17,974 bases of DNA, taken from the NCBI GenBank assembly GCA_016748015.1, contig JAAOMT010000620.1:333391-351364 (forward strand), given 5' to 3'. Source of the stretch: Geosiphon pyriformis. Taxonomy: Eukaryota > Glomeromycota > Glomeromycetes > Archaeosporales > Geosiphonaceae. The position numbers and the translations under genes are program-made. Shown piece by piece: positions 1 to 8,763 of the stretch (its first letter is position 1; each line of letters opens with the position of its first letter). The notes below the pieces were generated by a model. That model did not search any database. It saw only the letters and a program-made list of their open reading frames with translations, and had not been told where the DNA came from.

Positions 1-131
1 ATTACCTTACCACCTCCTCCCCCCCCCCCCCACACCCACCTTCCTCCTCGAAAAACCTTAAAGAAAGACTATCGAGTCTATACATTACCTACCTACAAGA
101 AAGTTCTTTGGGCAAAGGACGTAGGATTCAA
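1..131 (+). promoter_or_regulatory. C/T-rich leader upstream of the Kar9-like gene
   Basis: The stretch before the first gene is pyrimidine-rich on the plus strand. It has a long C run near bases 21-32 and CCTCC-type motifs on both sides. Pyrimidine-rich tracts just upstream of the start are common in fungal promoters, so this is probably promoter or 5' leader. No TATA box is convincing. The same strand has a TTG in frame at 108, but no ATG precedes 132. Confidence 0.35.
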
Positions 132-2654
132 ATGTCCCAAATGCCAGAACCAGTTTCAATCCGTCTAAATTTCTTACCCTCCCCTAACCAATTTGCTCCT
201 ACCGACAACCAAACCTTTGCTCACCACGTTCAAACTCTTTACAAGCTTGCAGTACCAAATACAAACATTTATCAGGCTCTTACAACTGAATTACCCCTTT
301 CTAATTTGCTCGATACTTTTCAAGCTGCTTCGAAAGAGATCGATTTATGGCTGGAATATGCAAACATTGCAATTTTCGCTCTGGAACTTGACGTACGAGA
401 GGGTATGAGCGTCAAAAATGTGGGCGAAATGGACGTTTTGATTCATAAATTTGCTCCGAACGTGGAACTGCTTCGTGAACTTTCACAGCTTATACTTGCT
501 CAACCAAAGGACTCAAACGACGTTATGAACCAAAAGGATATTTTGGACACTGTTGAAAGAATAAATGGTGAATGGTTAGAGGCTAAAGCTTTTTTTCAAA
601 AAGTAAAGAAAGAAATGTCTGAATCGAAACAGAGGCGTGAGCTATTGGACACAATGGATCAGATTCTCTTGTCAATCGATGAACTTAACACAAATATTTT
701 TGAATATCAGGAACAAAGGCATAGTGGTACAATTGGTGCTGGGTCGCTGGATACCAATAACAGTGATGCCTTTCCATTTTCAGAACTTTCACCGAGAACT
801 CGACCCATCACCCCTGCCACCCCTATTCCTGGTTCCAATAATGAGCTTAATTCACGATCTGATGTTGCCGCATTAATACAATTAGATTCACGTCTGGAAC
901 CATTATCGGCTCGAATAGAATACTTGACTTCTCGTTTATCAGCACCGAGTGCTCCCTCTGACCCAATAGGTACATTAGCAAAGAAAAATAAATTATTGCT
1001 CAATAAATGGGACGCATTAAAACAAGAAATGGAGTCATTAAGGGAAGAATTAAAAGAGGATCGATGGTTGAGCGTTTTCAAACAAGTTTCTTCTCAAGCA
1101 AATCACATGATGGACTCATTGGAAAGGGTGGTCAGACAATGTCGAGAATTCATTGCAAGAGCTATGGACCCCTCAGAATCCCCATTACCATTAAGGCAAT
1201 TACAGTTACGTGACATTTTTATACCACCATCATATTACAATCAACAAAAATCACAACAACAGCAGCAGCAGCAACAACCTATACAACCGCCTGTAACAAT
1301 CTCTGCAAAAAATTTTCATAGACTTTTTAATAGTTTTGAAGACAGAAGAAAGTATTATCATCCAGCAATTACTAAAATGCTCACCTTACTAGGAAATGAT
1401 ATCAATAATGGGGCGACAAAAGATATGGACGTTATAAAAAAATACAAATCAATGAAAGAACGATGGGACAATATTTTGGAAGGTATAGCCGAAGTAAAGC
1501 GTGATATGCCTATATTAGACAGAATGATTGAAGCTTCACATATTCCGAGCAATTCACCACCATCATCAATACCTTCCTCGATCGCATCTTCACCACCAAT
1601 GTCACCATCAATGCGACCATTCAAAACTGTATTCCCACCTGAATTTGGTTCACCCCCAAAACAAATGAGATCAGTATCACCATATCGAACGTCACCTTTG
1701 GAATATGAACGTGCCTCATCTCCGACACGTAATAATCCAAAATCTCCCTCCCCGAGAGCTTTAAGTCCACATGGTGGCCGACACGATTACTTGTATGGAA
1801 ATGGCCATGGTCAATCTGAAAGTCCTTCTCCTCCGTTCCCAGATCTACGACCACCTTGGAATTATAACCATTCAAAACAATCATATAACGCATTACCATA
1901 TAGTCCAACATACAACAATCACTACAATAATTCTCCGTATCTCAGATCAACATCACCCCCGCCACCAAAATATGACAGATATGAACGATCAAAATCACAT
2001 AGTCGTTCAGGATCACCTGTGCGTTCACCATCAGCTGCTGCCGGTGCTCCAACACGTCCAATATCTCCTGGTGATCGTACGCATCCATCTGCAATTCCAA
2101 GACCGGTCACTAGTATGGGATTAACAGGTACTAGAACAGGTTCGCGTATGGGGATGCGATCATTACTTCCCACTTCTACTACACCAAACCCAGGAATGAT
2201 GGCGAGCATGTCAAGATTATCAAGAAAAGCTCCCATCAGATCCAGGACGCCTTCTTCAGTCGCCAGTGATGCTTCAAGACCTATAACCCCAGAGGAAGAT
2301 GATGAAGAGGAAGAAGATCCTTTATCAGAGACATTACAAAGTATGAAAGTAAAGGATCATCCACCTTATATACCTGCCAAGAATGATCCATTAGATGCTG
2401 AAGTTGCAAAAATAGTGAATGCTTCACCAATCACCGTAAAAGTTGAACGTATACCTGGTGGCAAGGGCAAATATTATTTTGGTAATAATACTTCGATACA
2501 AGGCAGAAAGATTTATCTTTGTCGATTAGTGACCTATCCTTCGAGTGGTCGTAATAAGGTCACGGTTCGAGTAGGTGGTGGATGGCAAGACCTAGACATG
2601 TTCTTATTAGAACATGGCCTACTGAAAGATATTGGAGTGCGAGCCGTATTCTGA
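132..2654 (+). CDS. Kar9-like protein with C-terminal GAR (GAS2) microtubule-binding domain
   Basis: Single-exon gene of 840 aa. The start chosen is the first in-frame ATG at 132 (MSQMPEPV); the frame is open to a TTG at 108, but that is not a likely eukaryotic start. Residues about 50-390 are acidic and helical. They include a KWDALKQEMESLREEL stretch followed by DRWLSVFKQ, wording that I associate with the fungal Kar9 family. An eight-glutamine run sits at residues 375-382. Residues about 470-720 are Ser/Pro/Arg-rich, probably disordered, with many SP sites and three SxIP motifs (SHIP 469, SSIP 478, SAIP 653). An acidic patch near 720-730 precedes the GAR domain (about 752-832), recognised by FGN...VTVRVGGGWQDLDMFLLEHG. 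GAR domains bind microtubules, and SxIP motifs recruit EB1/Bim1. The inferred role is a plus-end linker for spindle or nuclear positioning. Alternative: another spectraplakin/GAS2-type linker. The GAR call is firm; the Kar9 call is likely. Confidence 0.88.
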   Translation: MSQMPEPVSIRLNFLPSPNQFAPTDNQTFAHHVQTLYKLAVPNTNIYQALTTELPLSNLLDTFQAASKEIDLWLEYANIAIFALELDVREGMSVKNVGEMDVLIHKFAPNVELLRELSQLILAQPKDSNDVMNQKDILDTVERINGEWLEAKAFFQKVKKEMSESKQRRELLDTMDQILLSIDELNTNIFEYQEQRHSGTIGAGSLDTNNSDAFPFSELSPRTRPITPATPIPGSNNELNSRSDVAALIQLDSRLEPLSARIEYLTSRLSAPSAPSDPIGTLAKKNKLLLNKWDALKQEMESLREELKEDRWLSVFKQVSSQANHMMDSLERVVRQCREFIARAMDPSESPLPLRQLQLRDIFIPPSYYNQQKSQQQQQQQQPIQPPVTISAKNFHRLFNSFEDRRKYYHPAITKMLTLLGNDINNGATKDMDVIKKYKSMKERWDNILEGIAEVKRDMPILDRMIEASHIPSNSPPSSIPSSIASSPPMSPSMRPFKTVFPPEFGSPPKQMRSVSPYRTSPLEYERASSPTRNNPKSPSPRALSPHGGRHDYLYGNGHGQSESPSPPFPDLRPPWNYNHSKQSYNALPYSPTYNNHYNNSPYLRSTSPPPPKYDRYERSKSHSRSGSPVRSPSAAAGAPTRPISPGDRTHPSAIPRPVTSMGLTGTRTGSRMGMRSLLPTSTTPNPGMMASMSRLSRKAPIRSRTPSSVASDASRPITPEEDDEEEEDPLSETLQSMKVKDHPPYIPAKNDPLDAEVAKIVNASPITVKVERIPGGKGKYYFGNNTSIQGRKIYLCRLVTYPSSGRNKVTVRVGGGWQDLDMFLLEHGLLKDIGVRAVF
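1254..1277 (+). repeat. CAA/CAG polyglutamine tract inside the Kar9-like gene
   Basis: Eight consecutive Gln codons (two CAA, four CAG, two CAA). A further QQ-K-S lies just upstream and a Pro-rich stretch downstream. It separates the helical N-terminal half from a second short helical region. Such codon runs vary in length between strains of many fungi; that is general knowledge, not shown here. Confidence 0.9.
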
Positions 2655-3462
2655 TTTGCAAAACATTTTTGGATCCTGAAATTCTTTTTTTCACACATTG
2701 CGTAATTTTGTCTGCACGCGTAAATATAGAGGAAAGCATAATTAACTGCTACCTTTTCGACATTTTTGCACCTCTAGAGAACCCTTCTCAATTATTATTA
2801 TTATTATTTTTTTCGAGGATATTAATTTCTTTTGTAATTGAGTTTATTTTTGGGCACTTTATGGGGTTCTACTACTACTACTACTATTACTACTTTTTGC
2901 ATCTGTATATATATATAGTATAGAGAAGTTCTGTGTTCATTTATTTTCGATCTCTCAATGCTTCTCCGTGTACACAAGTTTTAAATCTCTGTAGTTCGGT
3001 TCTGTTTCAATATTTCTTTCTTCCCTTCACATTCGTATTAAAAAATTTTCCTACTCGAGTCTTCTTTTACATCGATCATCTCATATATACACACATACCT
3101 ACACACACACGCGCGCGCACTACCTACTCACTCACTCAGCTTACCACCAAAATTTATCCGTCCGTCCCACAGAAAATTTCATCCCAATAATTAGAGAAGG
3201 AAAAATAAAGAATTAAATAGTTTTTGATCAATGACGGAAAATTTTAAACATTCAGAAAATATTGATATATTATTTTTTGTCCCGAAAATCGATATTCATA
3301 AATTTCCTAATCTTGTCTTCTTTATTATGATTTTACAGTTGAAATAATCCCGCTAGCTTTCATACCTAAAAGACGTCTGGCTATTTTCTTCTAAAGTTCA
3401 CCTTCCCCTATTCCACAATAAAAAACCTGTGTGTTGTAGCAACAAACTCTTTTTGGATGATT
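2655..3462. other. Intergenic region between convergent genes, with short microsatellites
   Basis: This stretch must carry the 3' ends of two convergent genes, the Kar9-like gene on plus and the phosphoribosyltransferase on minus. It holds TAC/TTA-type triplet runs around 2869-2895, a (TA) run at about 2907-2918, and a CA/CG dinucleotide run at about 3103-3119. An AATAAA-like polyadenylation signal for the minus-strand gene lies at 3321-3326, about 140 nt past its stop. I see no credible coding sequence. Confidence 0.6.
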
Positions 3463-4450
3463 TTACGAGTTATTCATGACTAAACTCTTCTTTGTATGTT
3501 CTTCAATATCTGCAGCCTCCCAAGGATATACCAGCCATCGATCAGGAGTCTCGTTCGCGGCCCAATACCTTCCACCTTTGAGGATCGACACATCAGGTAT
3601 CTCCATTCGCTTCTCCTTTTTCTTATTATGTATCACGAACACCCCCAATTTGGTTTCTGGTATTTCCTCACCAGGGTGTTCAAAGACAAATTTTTTTTTG
3701 AGTTCTTCTATGTCCTTGGTGAGTTCCTGGACTGCGTAGGCTAATGTGGTACGCGTGTCATCCACCTCATCGACGATCAAAATATTTTTCCCCAACAATG
3801 TGGTTACGATCGGGGGACCGAAATGTAACCATTGGGTTTTGATCACTTGCGTCCCGGATTTTCCTAGCGTTGCCGCTTGTAACGCTTGTTCATCTTGAGT
3901 GGAGACGTAGAGATCTTCGTAGAGTGAGAGACCGATAGCTTGGATGGGAATATTTTTCCTGTTTTGTCGTGTAAGGAAAGTGCGCTGTTCAAGTAAAGTG
4001 AAGATCAATTTGAATAGCTTAAAATGCGTATCCGTATAAAAATCAAAGAAATTTTTCATCGAATAGGAAAATTGGAGACGCGTCTCTGATCATCCAAAGT
4101 TGATCTACATATTAGATGATCAATAAAGTTGTTTAAATTCCTACTTTATACGCCAATGGTCATGATACATTATGAAATCTTACCAGAATTCTGGCAGGTA
4201 TAAAACCACCACCGCCAATTGCAATCATGAGGTCCGGTTTGAACTCCTCGTTTATGCGATAGCGTTCAACCGCCTCTTTAATCTATTATTTATTAATAAA
4301 ACCAGGCTAAAATTAATATTGTTGAAGTTTAAACAATGGTGCAGTCTCGAAAGAGGGTAGCAACCCTTTAGGTAAGAGCCAATATTTAAGAAAACTTGCC
4401 GATTGATGAACCTGGTTGTAAGATATATAAATCTTGGTATCAGTTGCCAT
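3463..4450 (-). CDS. hpt1: Hypoxanthine/guanine phosphoribosyltransferase (Hpt1/Xpt1 type)
   Basis: Three exons on the minus strand: 4450-4396, 4275-4184 and 3984-3463. Together they give 669 nt and 222 aa, against about 221 aa for yeast Hpt1. The N-terminus reads MATDTKIYISYNQVHQ, which is the family start. Exon 2 carries PDLMIAIGGGGFIPAR (residues 32-47). Exon 3 opens with RTFL and holds the PRPP-binding loop VDEVDDTRTT (residues 120-129). The WLVYPWE motif lies near the C-terminus. The enzyme transfers ribose phosphate from PRPP to hypoxanthine, guanine or possibly xanthine in purine salvage in the cytosol. Which base it prefers cannot be told from this sequence. Intron 1 (4276-4395) uses a weak GTTTTC donor. 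Intron 2 (3985-4183) uses GTAAGA. Phases are 1 and 0. The gene converges on the Kar9-like gene. Confidence 0.93.
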
Positions 4451-4853
4451 TATTGGTTCATAAACGCAGAAGTTTTTATTATTATAAAGAAACTCAAGAG
4501 GAAAGAGACTGCCGTTGTCTTTTTTGCCCACCAATTGATCATTAAGCTACTCAAAAGTAGTGTCCGCTTTCACGTGACTCTGACATTATTTTTACCACAT
4601 ATACCCCAAAAAATAATTCATGAAATATTATCCTACAATAAAATTTAAAAACAATTTTTTGTTACATCATATTGTTGTATAAATATTTTTTAAATAAAAA
4701 TACTTTTTTATTTGCCAACGTAGTGATCAAAATTTGACTTAAAGAAAAAAAAATTGCTTTTATATTATAGAAGTCATGAGGATATCTAAAAATCTTTTCA
4801 TCAAAGAAGAAATATGAATTATTTTACGATTTATTACATTTTTTTGTTACTTA

Positions 4854-4856
<3 letters not shown>

Positions 4857-4925
<69 letters not shown>
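4857..4925. repeat. (ATT)n / (TTA)n microsatellite
   Basis: An almost uninterrupted run of about 22-23 ATT triplets. The tract is pure over roughly 68 bases, which suggests recent expansion. It lies outside any gene model. Confidence 0.95.
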
Positions 4926-4926
<1 letters not shown>

Positions 4927-5186
4927 GACCAAAAAAATGTTTAATTATTATATATAATTTATTAAATTGATAGTTTTTGATATTATTACTTTTGTTGTTG
5001 AAATTCTATTATGTGTATATTATTTTGGAAAATTTTATTATTATGTTTTTATTAAATTTGCTATCAAAATTTATAATTATATTTTTATTATATTTTAATT
5101 TGCATTATGACTTTATCATATTTTATTAAAATTTAAAAAATTGTATTATTAAATTAAATTAATAATTTACGAATTTATATGATGAT

Positions 5187-5220
5187 TTACAATTAAGAAT
5201 ATTTTACAATTAAGAATATT
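5187..5220. repeat. 17-bp perfect tandem duplication
   Basis: Two adjacent identical copies of TTACAATTAAGAATATT (5187-5203 and 5204-5220) in A+T-rich spacer. It is probably a replication-slippage duplication. Confidence 0.9.
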
Positions 5221-5672
5221 TTTAAATAAATAATTTTATAATTATGTAACCAAATAACAATTTATAATAGAATCAATTAAATATTTTAGCAAAAATTAGT
5301 AATTTAATATAAATTTAAGATTAATTAACAATATAAACTTAAGATTAAAATGTAATGATATAAATACAATGATAATGTTATGGTTGAACAAATAAAAGTA
5401 AATATAATTAATTAATCTCTAAAGTTTAGTGGGTTAACCTTCCGAGCAGATCTACTAATAATTCATCAAGGCTCATGGTATAAGTACGAGGTTGTGGATC
5501 GGGTTGCGACACATTTTACCAACTGGTAACAAACCATAAACCAAGAGTACTGCTGAAAAACATCCTTTATCTCACCTTAAAAAGTTCTTTTGGAGCAATG
5601 AGGAAGAAACGAATTAAAACTCAATGCTTATGGTAGTTAAATTTTGATGCCCTAATTAATTTAAGTAAACCC

Positions 5673-6895
5673 TATGGTAGTCCTTACCACTAGCTGCTAT
5701 GCCAAAAGACTTTTGAGGCTGGTTGCACTGTTTGAGATAATAGTTAGTCAATTTGGACTTCAGGAAATTTTGGATCCGCCAACGCTTGAATGAGAAGTTA
5801 TATCCAGACTATCGGATCTCTTGTCATTCGAGGACAAAAACCAGAAAATTTTCATTTGTTTATATGGCCTTGAACATGAAAGATTACAGGTCGTGCACAT
5901 GTGATCAGCAAATAGACTATTACTTTGGTAAAATCCATGCCATATCTGGCTATAATTATGAAGTTAATGAAATCAACTACTTCTGTAAAATCAGGACATA
6001 ATGAAGTTGCGCCCGAATGCTTCCTATCATTCAAGAGGCTTGTGAAAACTCTGATAAAATACGCCTTATTGAAAAAGAAACATGATAGAAATGAGGTTTT
6101 ACTTCACAAAAAACCTTTAAAGAAGTAAATGGTTCTGATAAAAATTGCAGCTGGTCTCTAGACACCAATCAATGCGAGAACCTACTTTCACTCCTGAGAC
6201 AATTTTCACTTTTTATCTTTGGTAATCCTTCTACGCAGTTCACACACAATGGTAATCCTAAAAGCTGATATCGCATTGACACCGAATGCTCATCATCGAG
6301 TGCGAATGAAAGGATTCCTTACCGACGTACTTCAGAAGATATTTGCGACCCCCCTTGTCGAAGCTATTAAAGGTGGTGGTTCTATAATCAACGTCGTTAT
6401 ATCCAAGTTGCCAGTGATATTACGCGACATAACCAACAGAATTCGAATTTCACCCTTTGAATTTGCTGGAAGTTTCTCAAATATAAGGAAACACCAGAGC
6501 AATAAGCAATCAATTAGAAGAGGCTACCATGATTAAAACAGAATCCAATTCGAATGATAGCTATTCAAATGAATGGGTAAAGAAGTCGAAACCCAAACAA
6601 GAAATCTCCTGACATGCTTACCGTGAAGGGAATCTTTAATAAAACTGAAATCTACTCTCGTCACATTCTTCTCGAAAATAATTCCCGATTAAAGGCGATC
6701 ATTGAGTCTATTATTAGAACTCTAATTTCCCCAACAGCTCGAGCATAACTGCACAAATTATTCATGCAATAAAGAAACGTCTTAGAACAAAAAATCTCAA
6801 TTGCGGAACGTCGTTTCAATCAACAACTCCGCCCCTAGTTAAAAGTCCAAGGTATCTTCACAATCAATATTCAAGTATTGAACCCATTTAAGGGG
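5673..6895 (+). pseudogene. Broken coding-like relic, family unknown
   Basis: Several plus-strand stretches read like protein, but in shifting frames with stops. An ATG at 5673 opens a 40-codon run (MVVLTTSCYAKRLLRL...), followed after one TGA by about 36 more codons to 5900. A second frame runs with scattered stops through 5753-6460 and includes NPSTQFTHNG and RRYIQVASDITRHNQQNSNF. Further runs contain SNQLEEATMIKTESNSNDSY (before 6612), then LLENNSRLKAIIESIIRTLI (about 6614-6745), then SSSITAQIIHAIKKRL (about 6738-6887). Base composition is clearly less A+T-rich than the spacer to the left. I read this as a decayed gene or transposon ORF. I do not recognise the family and cannot exclude a living gene with many introns. 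Confidence 0.3.
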
Positions 6896-7417
6896 CGACT
6901 GAGCTTTAGTGACAATGCAAAATGCTTGGGAAGTCGATATATATGTCGGATAAAAAAGTGACCCTTCCCAAATTATCTGAATAGTTTGCTAGGCGCGATT
7001 AATAGAAATAGTAAGAATTGGCTTTTAAGGTCTTGTAAAGAATAATAAAAAACCAAAAGATCCCTACAGCCTTGATGTTTACTTTGTAATTTAGTACTAA
7101 TCCATCACTCAGTTTACCTCGTTATTAAAGCCAACTGAAAATAAACTTGGATGATTTAAGACTTTCCACTATGATCATATTGTTATTTTGAGATAATACG
7201 GGGTTTTTCCTGTTATCCTTGATAACTTTGCTTGACCAAATGCCCATGTATTGTCCACAAAATTAATTCAATAATCGTCCAGAATATTAATGCAATAGAA
7301 TTACCATCGAAAACCCCAAGAAATATAGGCAATAGATAGAGTTGAGAGAAAACTCTCAACCCTTCCATATTTCTGCTAGCATTCATCTTTTAAAAATATT
7401 TCAGGTAAACTTGTAAA
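6896..7417. other. Spacer with no gene seen; 3' side of the minus-strand unknown gene
   Basis: No coding pattern on either strand. A hairpin-capable inverted repeat lies at 7341-7360. The last about 60 bases would be 3' UTR of the minus-strand gene that ends at 7418. Confidence 0.5.
7341..7360 (-). repeat. 8-bp inverted repeat (hairpin) downstream of the unknown gene
   Basis: Arms GTTGAGAG and CTCTCAAC are perfectly complementary around an AAAA loop. The hairpin sits about 58 nt beyond the stop of the minus-strand gene, so it could fold in its 3' UTR. No function is known. Confidence 0.6.
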
Positions 7418-8064
7418 TTAACGATCTTCATTGGTAAGGGGGCCCTGCGCTGCTTGCTGTTGTCCTTGCAAAACTTTTCTAAGTCGTGTAGTCTCTGCCT
7501 CTACCTTTGCCTGCCTCTGTGCCATTAACATCTTTCTCAACCTCTGTGCTTCTATCTCCACCTCTTTAGCCACTCTCTGTCTTTGAACCTCAGCCTCTCT
7601 CGCCATCCTGGCCAGCTTTAGAGAACGACGGCGCAAAGTGTTATCAGTAGGACCATCAGGATAAAGTGGACTATTTGGGTTCTCTAACTTATCCATCTGA
7701 TCCTGCAAGACATGAGCAAAGTTGTTCATCGCTTCATCCACCGCTTCCTCCAAATCAAAAACAAGATTGGGCCATTTTTGGGGATCGATGCCAAGTCGCT
7801 GGAATTTCTTGATCGTCATTTTTTTCTTTCGCTCTTTGTTACTTACCATGTTCTGCGCCGCCCGTATCATGGTTGAAACATATACCGAATCCGGGACATA
7901 GCGAGCGGAAATCGCTTTCCTTATTTTAGCAGTCCTTGTTTCCGAGATCTTAGGGTTCAACAATGACGAAATGCTCGGAGTTGGGTCATAGTTGTAGTGG
8001 GTGGGAAAAAGGCAACCAACGACTAAAGTAAAGCAGAGAGTAACGCGTATAATTGTTAGGTTTC
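7418..8064 (-). CDS. Unrecognised charged protein with a signal-peptide-like N-terminus; 5' end incomplete
   Basis: Open frame of about 215 codons ending in TAA at 7418. From about residue 35 it reads SSLLNPKISETRTAKIRKAI, then an acidic stretch LVFDLEEAVDEAMNNF. It ends in a long Lys/Arg/Glu/Gln-rich helix with AQRQAKVEAETTRLRK, probably coiled coil. Upstream of the first good in-frame TTG (7963) the frame stays open to about 8065. There it encodes LTIIRVTLCFTLVVGCLF followed by a polar Pro/Tyr/Asp segment, which looks like a secretion signal or membrane anchor. No ATG exists in that part. A splice acceptor (AAG at 8065-8067 on the minus strand) suggests an upstream exon carrying the start, which I could not place. 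The gene diverges from the YEATS gene. I do not recognise the family. Confidence 0.6.
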
Positions 8065-8763
8065 CTTAAACTCACGAAAAGGCAGAGCGTATAATTATAC
8101 GAAGAGCTAAATAACGTTCAAAATAAATCCTAGAAAGTTATATAATATAGTGTTGAGTACATTTCGTCGGTGGAATCACCATCTCCCACGTCGTCCTTGT
8201 GTTTTCTGGTTTTGCCTCGTCGTAGAAGGTCTTTTGTTTGCAAGGACGAGGCATATTAAGGCTTGTACCGAAGCAAAGTTTAGAAATGTTTAAAAAGGTG
8301 ATAGTTTCAACTTTTGGTCTTCGCTAATTTGAATTGTTGATAATTCCCCCGGCCGTAAGGTTTAAAGAAAAAGTAAACTGGGTTAGAACACTATAGGATA
8401 AATCTTTGGAATTAAGTGGACAACAGGGTTTAAAACAGCAGCTATTCACTTCTAGGTGTTCCGCTTCCACCGTTATTATTGAGCTTTAGAGGATATTGAA
8501 AGTGAACAAGCCGCGAAACTCATGGTAATGAAGACCAATTTTTGTGATAAATTTTACTGATAACAAGATTGACCAATTGAAATATAATTTTATCACGTTA
8601 TGGGATCGGAGATAAGTGATTAGATCACCAAAAATATAATTAAGAGTTTAAAACTTGCTAAATGAGCACCATAAATCCAAGGCGAACAAAGGTGGGTTGA
8701 GCTCTAACCTAGCGCCTATGTGACCCTCATTTAAAACCAGCAAATTTCATTGTTTCCTCTACA
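8065..8763. promoter_or_regulatory. Divergent promoter region between the unknown gene and yaf9
   Basis: About 700 bases separate two divergently transcribed genes, so this region should hold both promoters and probably the missing first exon of the minus-strand gene. A 9-bp inverted repeat, TCGTCCTTG (8191-8199) and CAAGGACGA (8241-8249), spans about 59 bases. It is surrounded by further CCTCGTC-like repeats in both directions. No TATA box stands out. Confidence 0.4.

Larger units (their letters stand above)
4451..5660. other. A+T-rich spacer upstream of hpt1
   Basis: The first 200-250 bases are the presumed hpt1 promoter on the minus strand. From about 4650 to 5420 the sequence is very A+T-rich, with a long ATT microsatellite and a 17-bp tandem duplication. 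A rise in GC at about 5425 marks the edge of the next block. No ORF in this spacer looks like a protein. Confidence 0.55.

Noticed and set aside
707-1081. 124-aa minus-strand ORF inside the Kar9-like gene
   Set aside because: It is an antisense shadow of an 840-aa coding frame with recognisable domains; no family resemblance of its own.
3476-3744. Plus-strand ORFs opposite hpt1
   Set aside because: Antisense shadows of the phosphoribosyltransferase exon 3.
4313-4534. Separate 73-aa minus-strand gene
   Set aside because: Its internal MATDTKIYISYNQVHQ is the N-terminus of Hpt1; it is exon 1 of that gene plus 5' leader and intron sequence.
5753-6536. HMG-box (MATA-type) gene remnant
   Set aside because: Fragments such as TPNA, YRRTSED and RRYIQVASDITRHN loosely recall HMG-box spacing, but they lie in different frames and no core Trp/Lys pattern can be aligned. 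The similarity is too weak to call.
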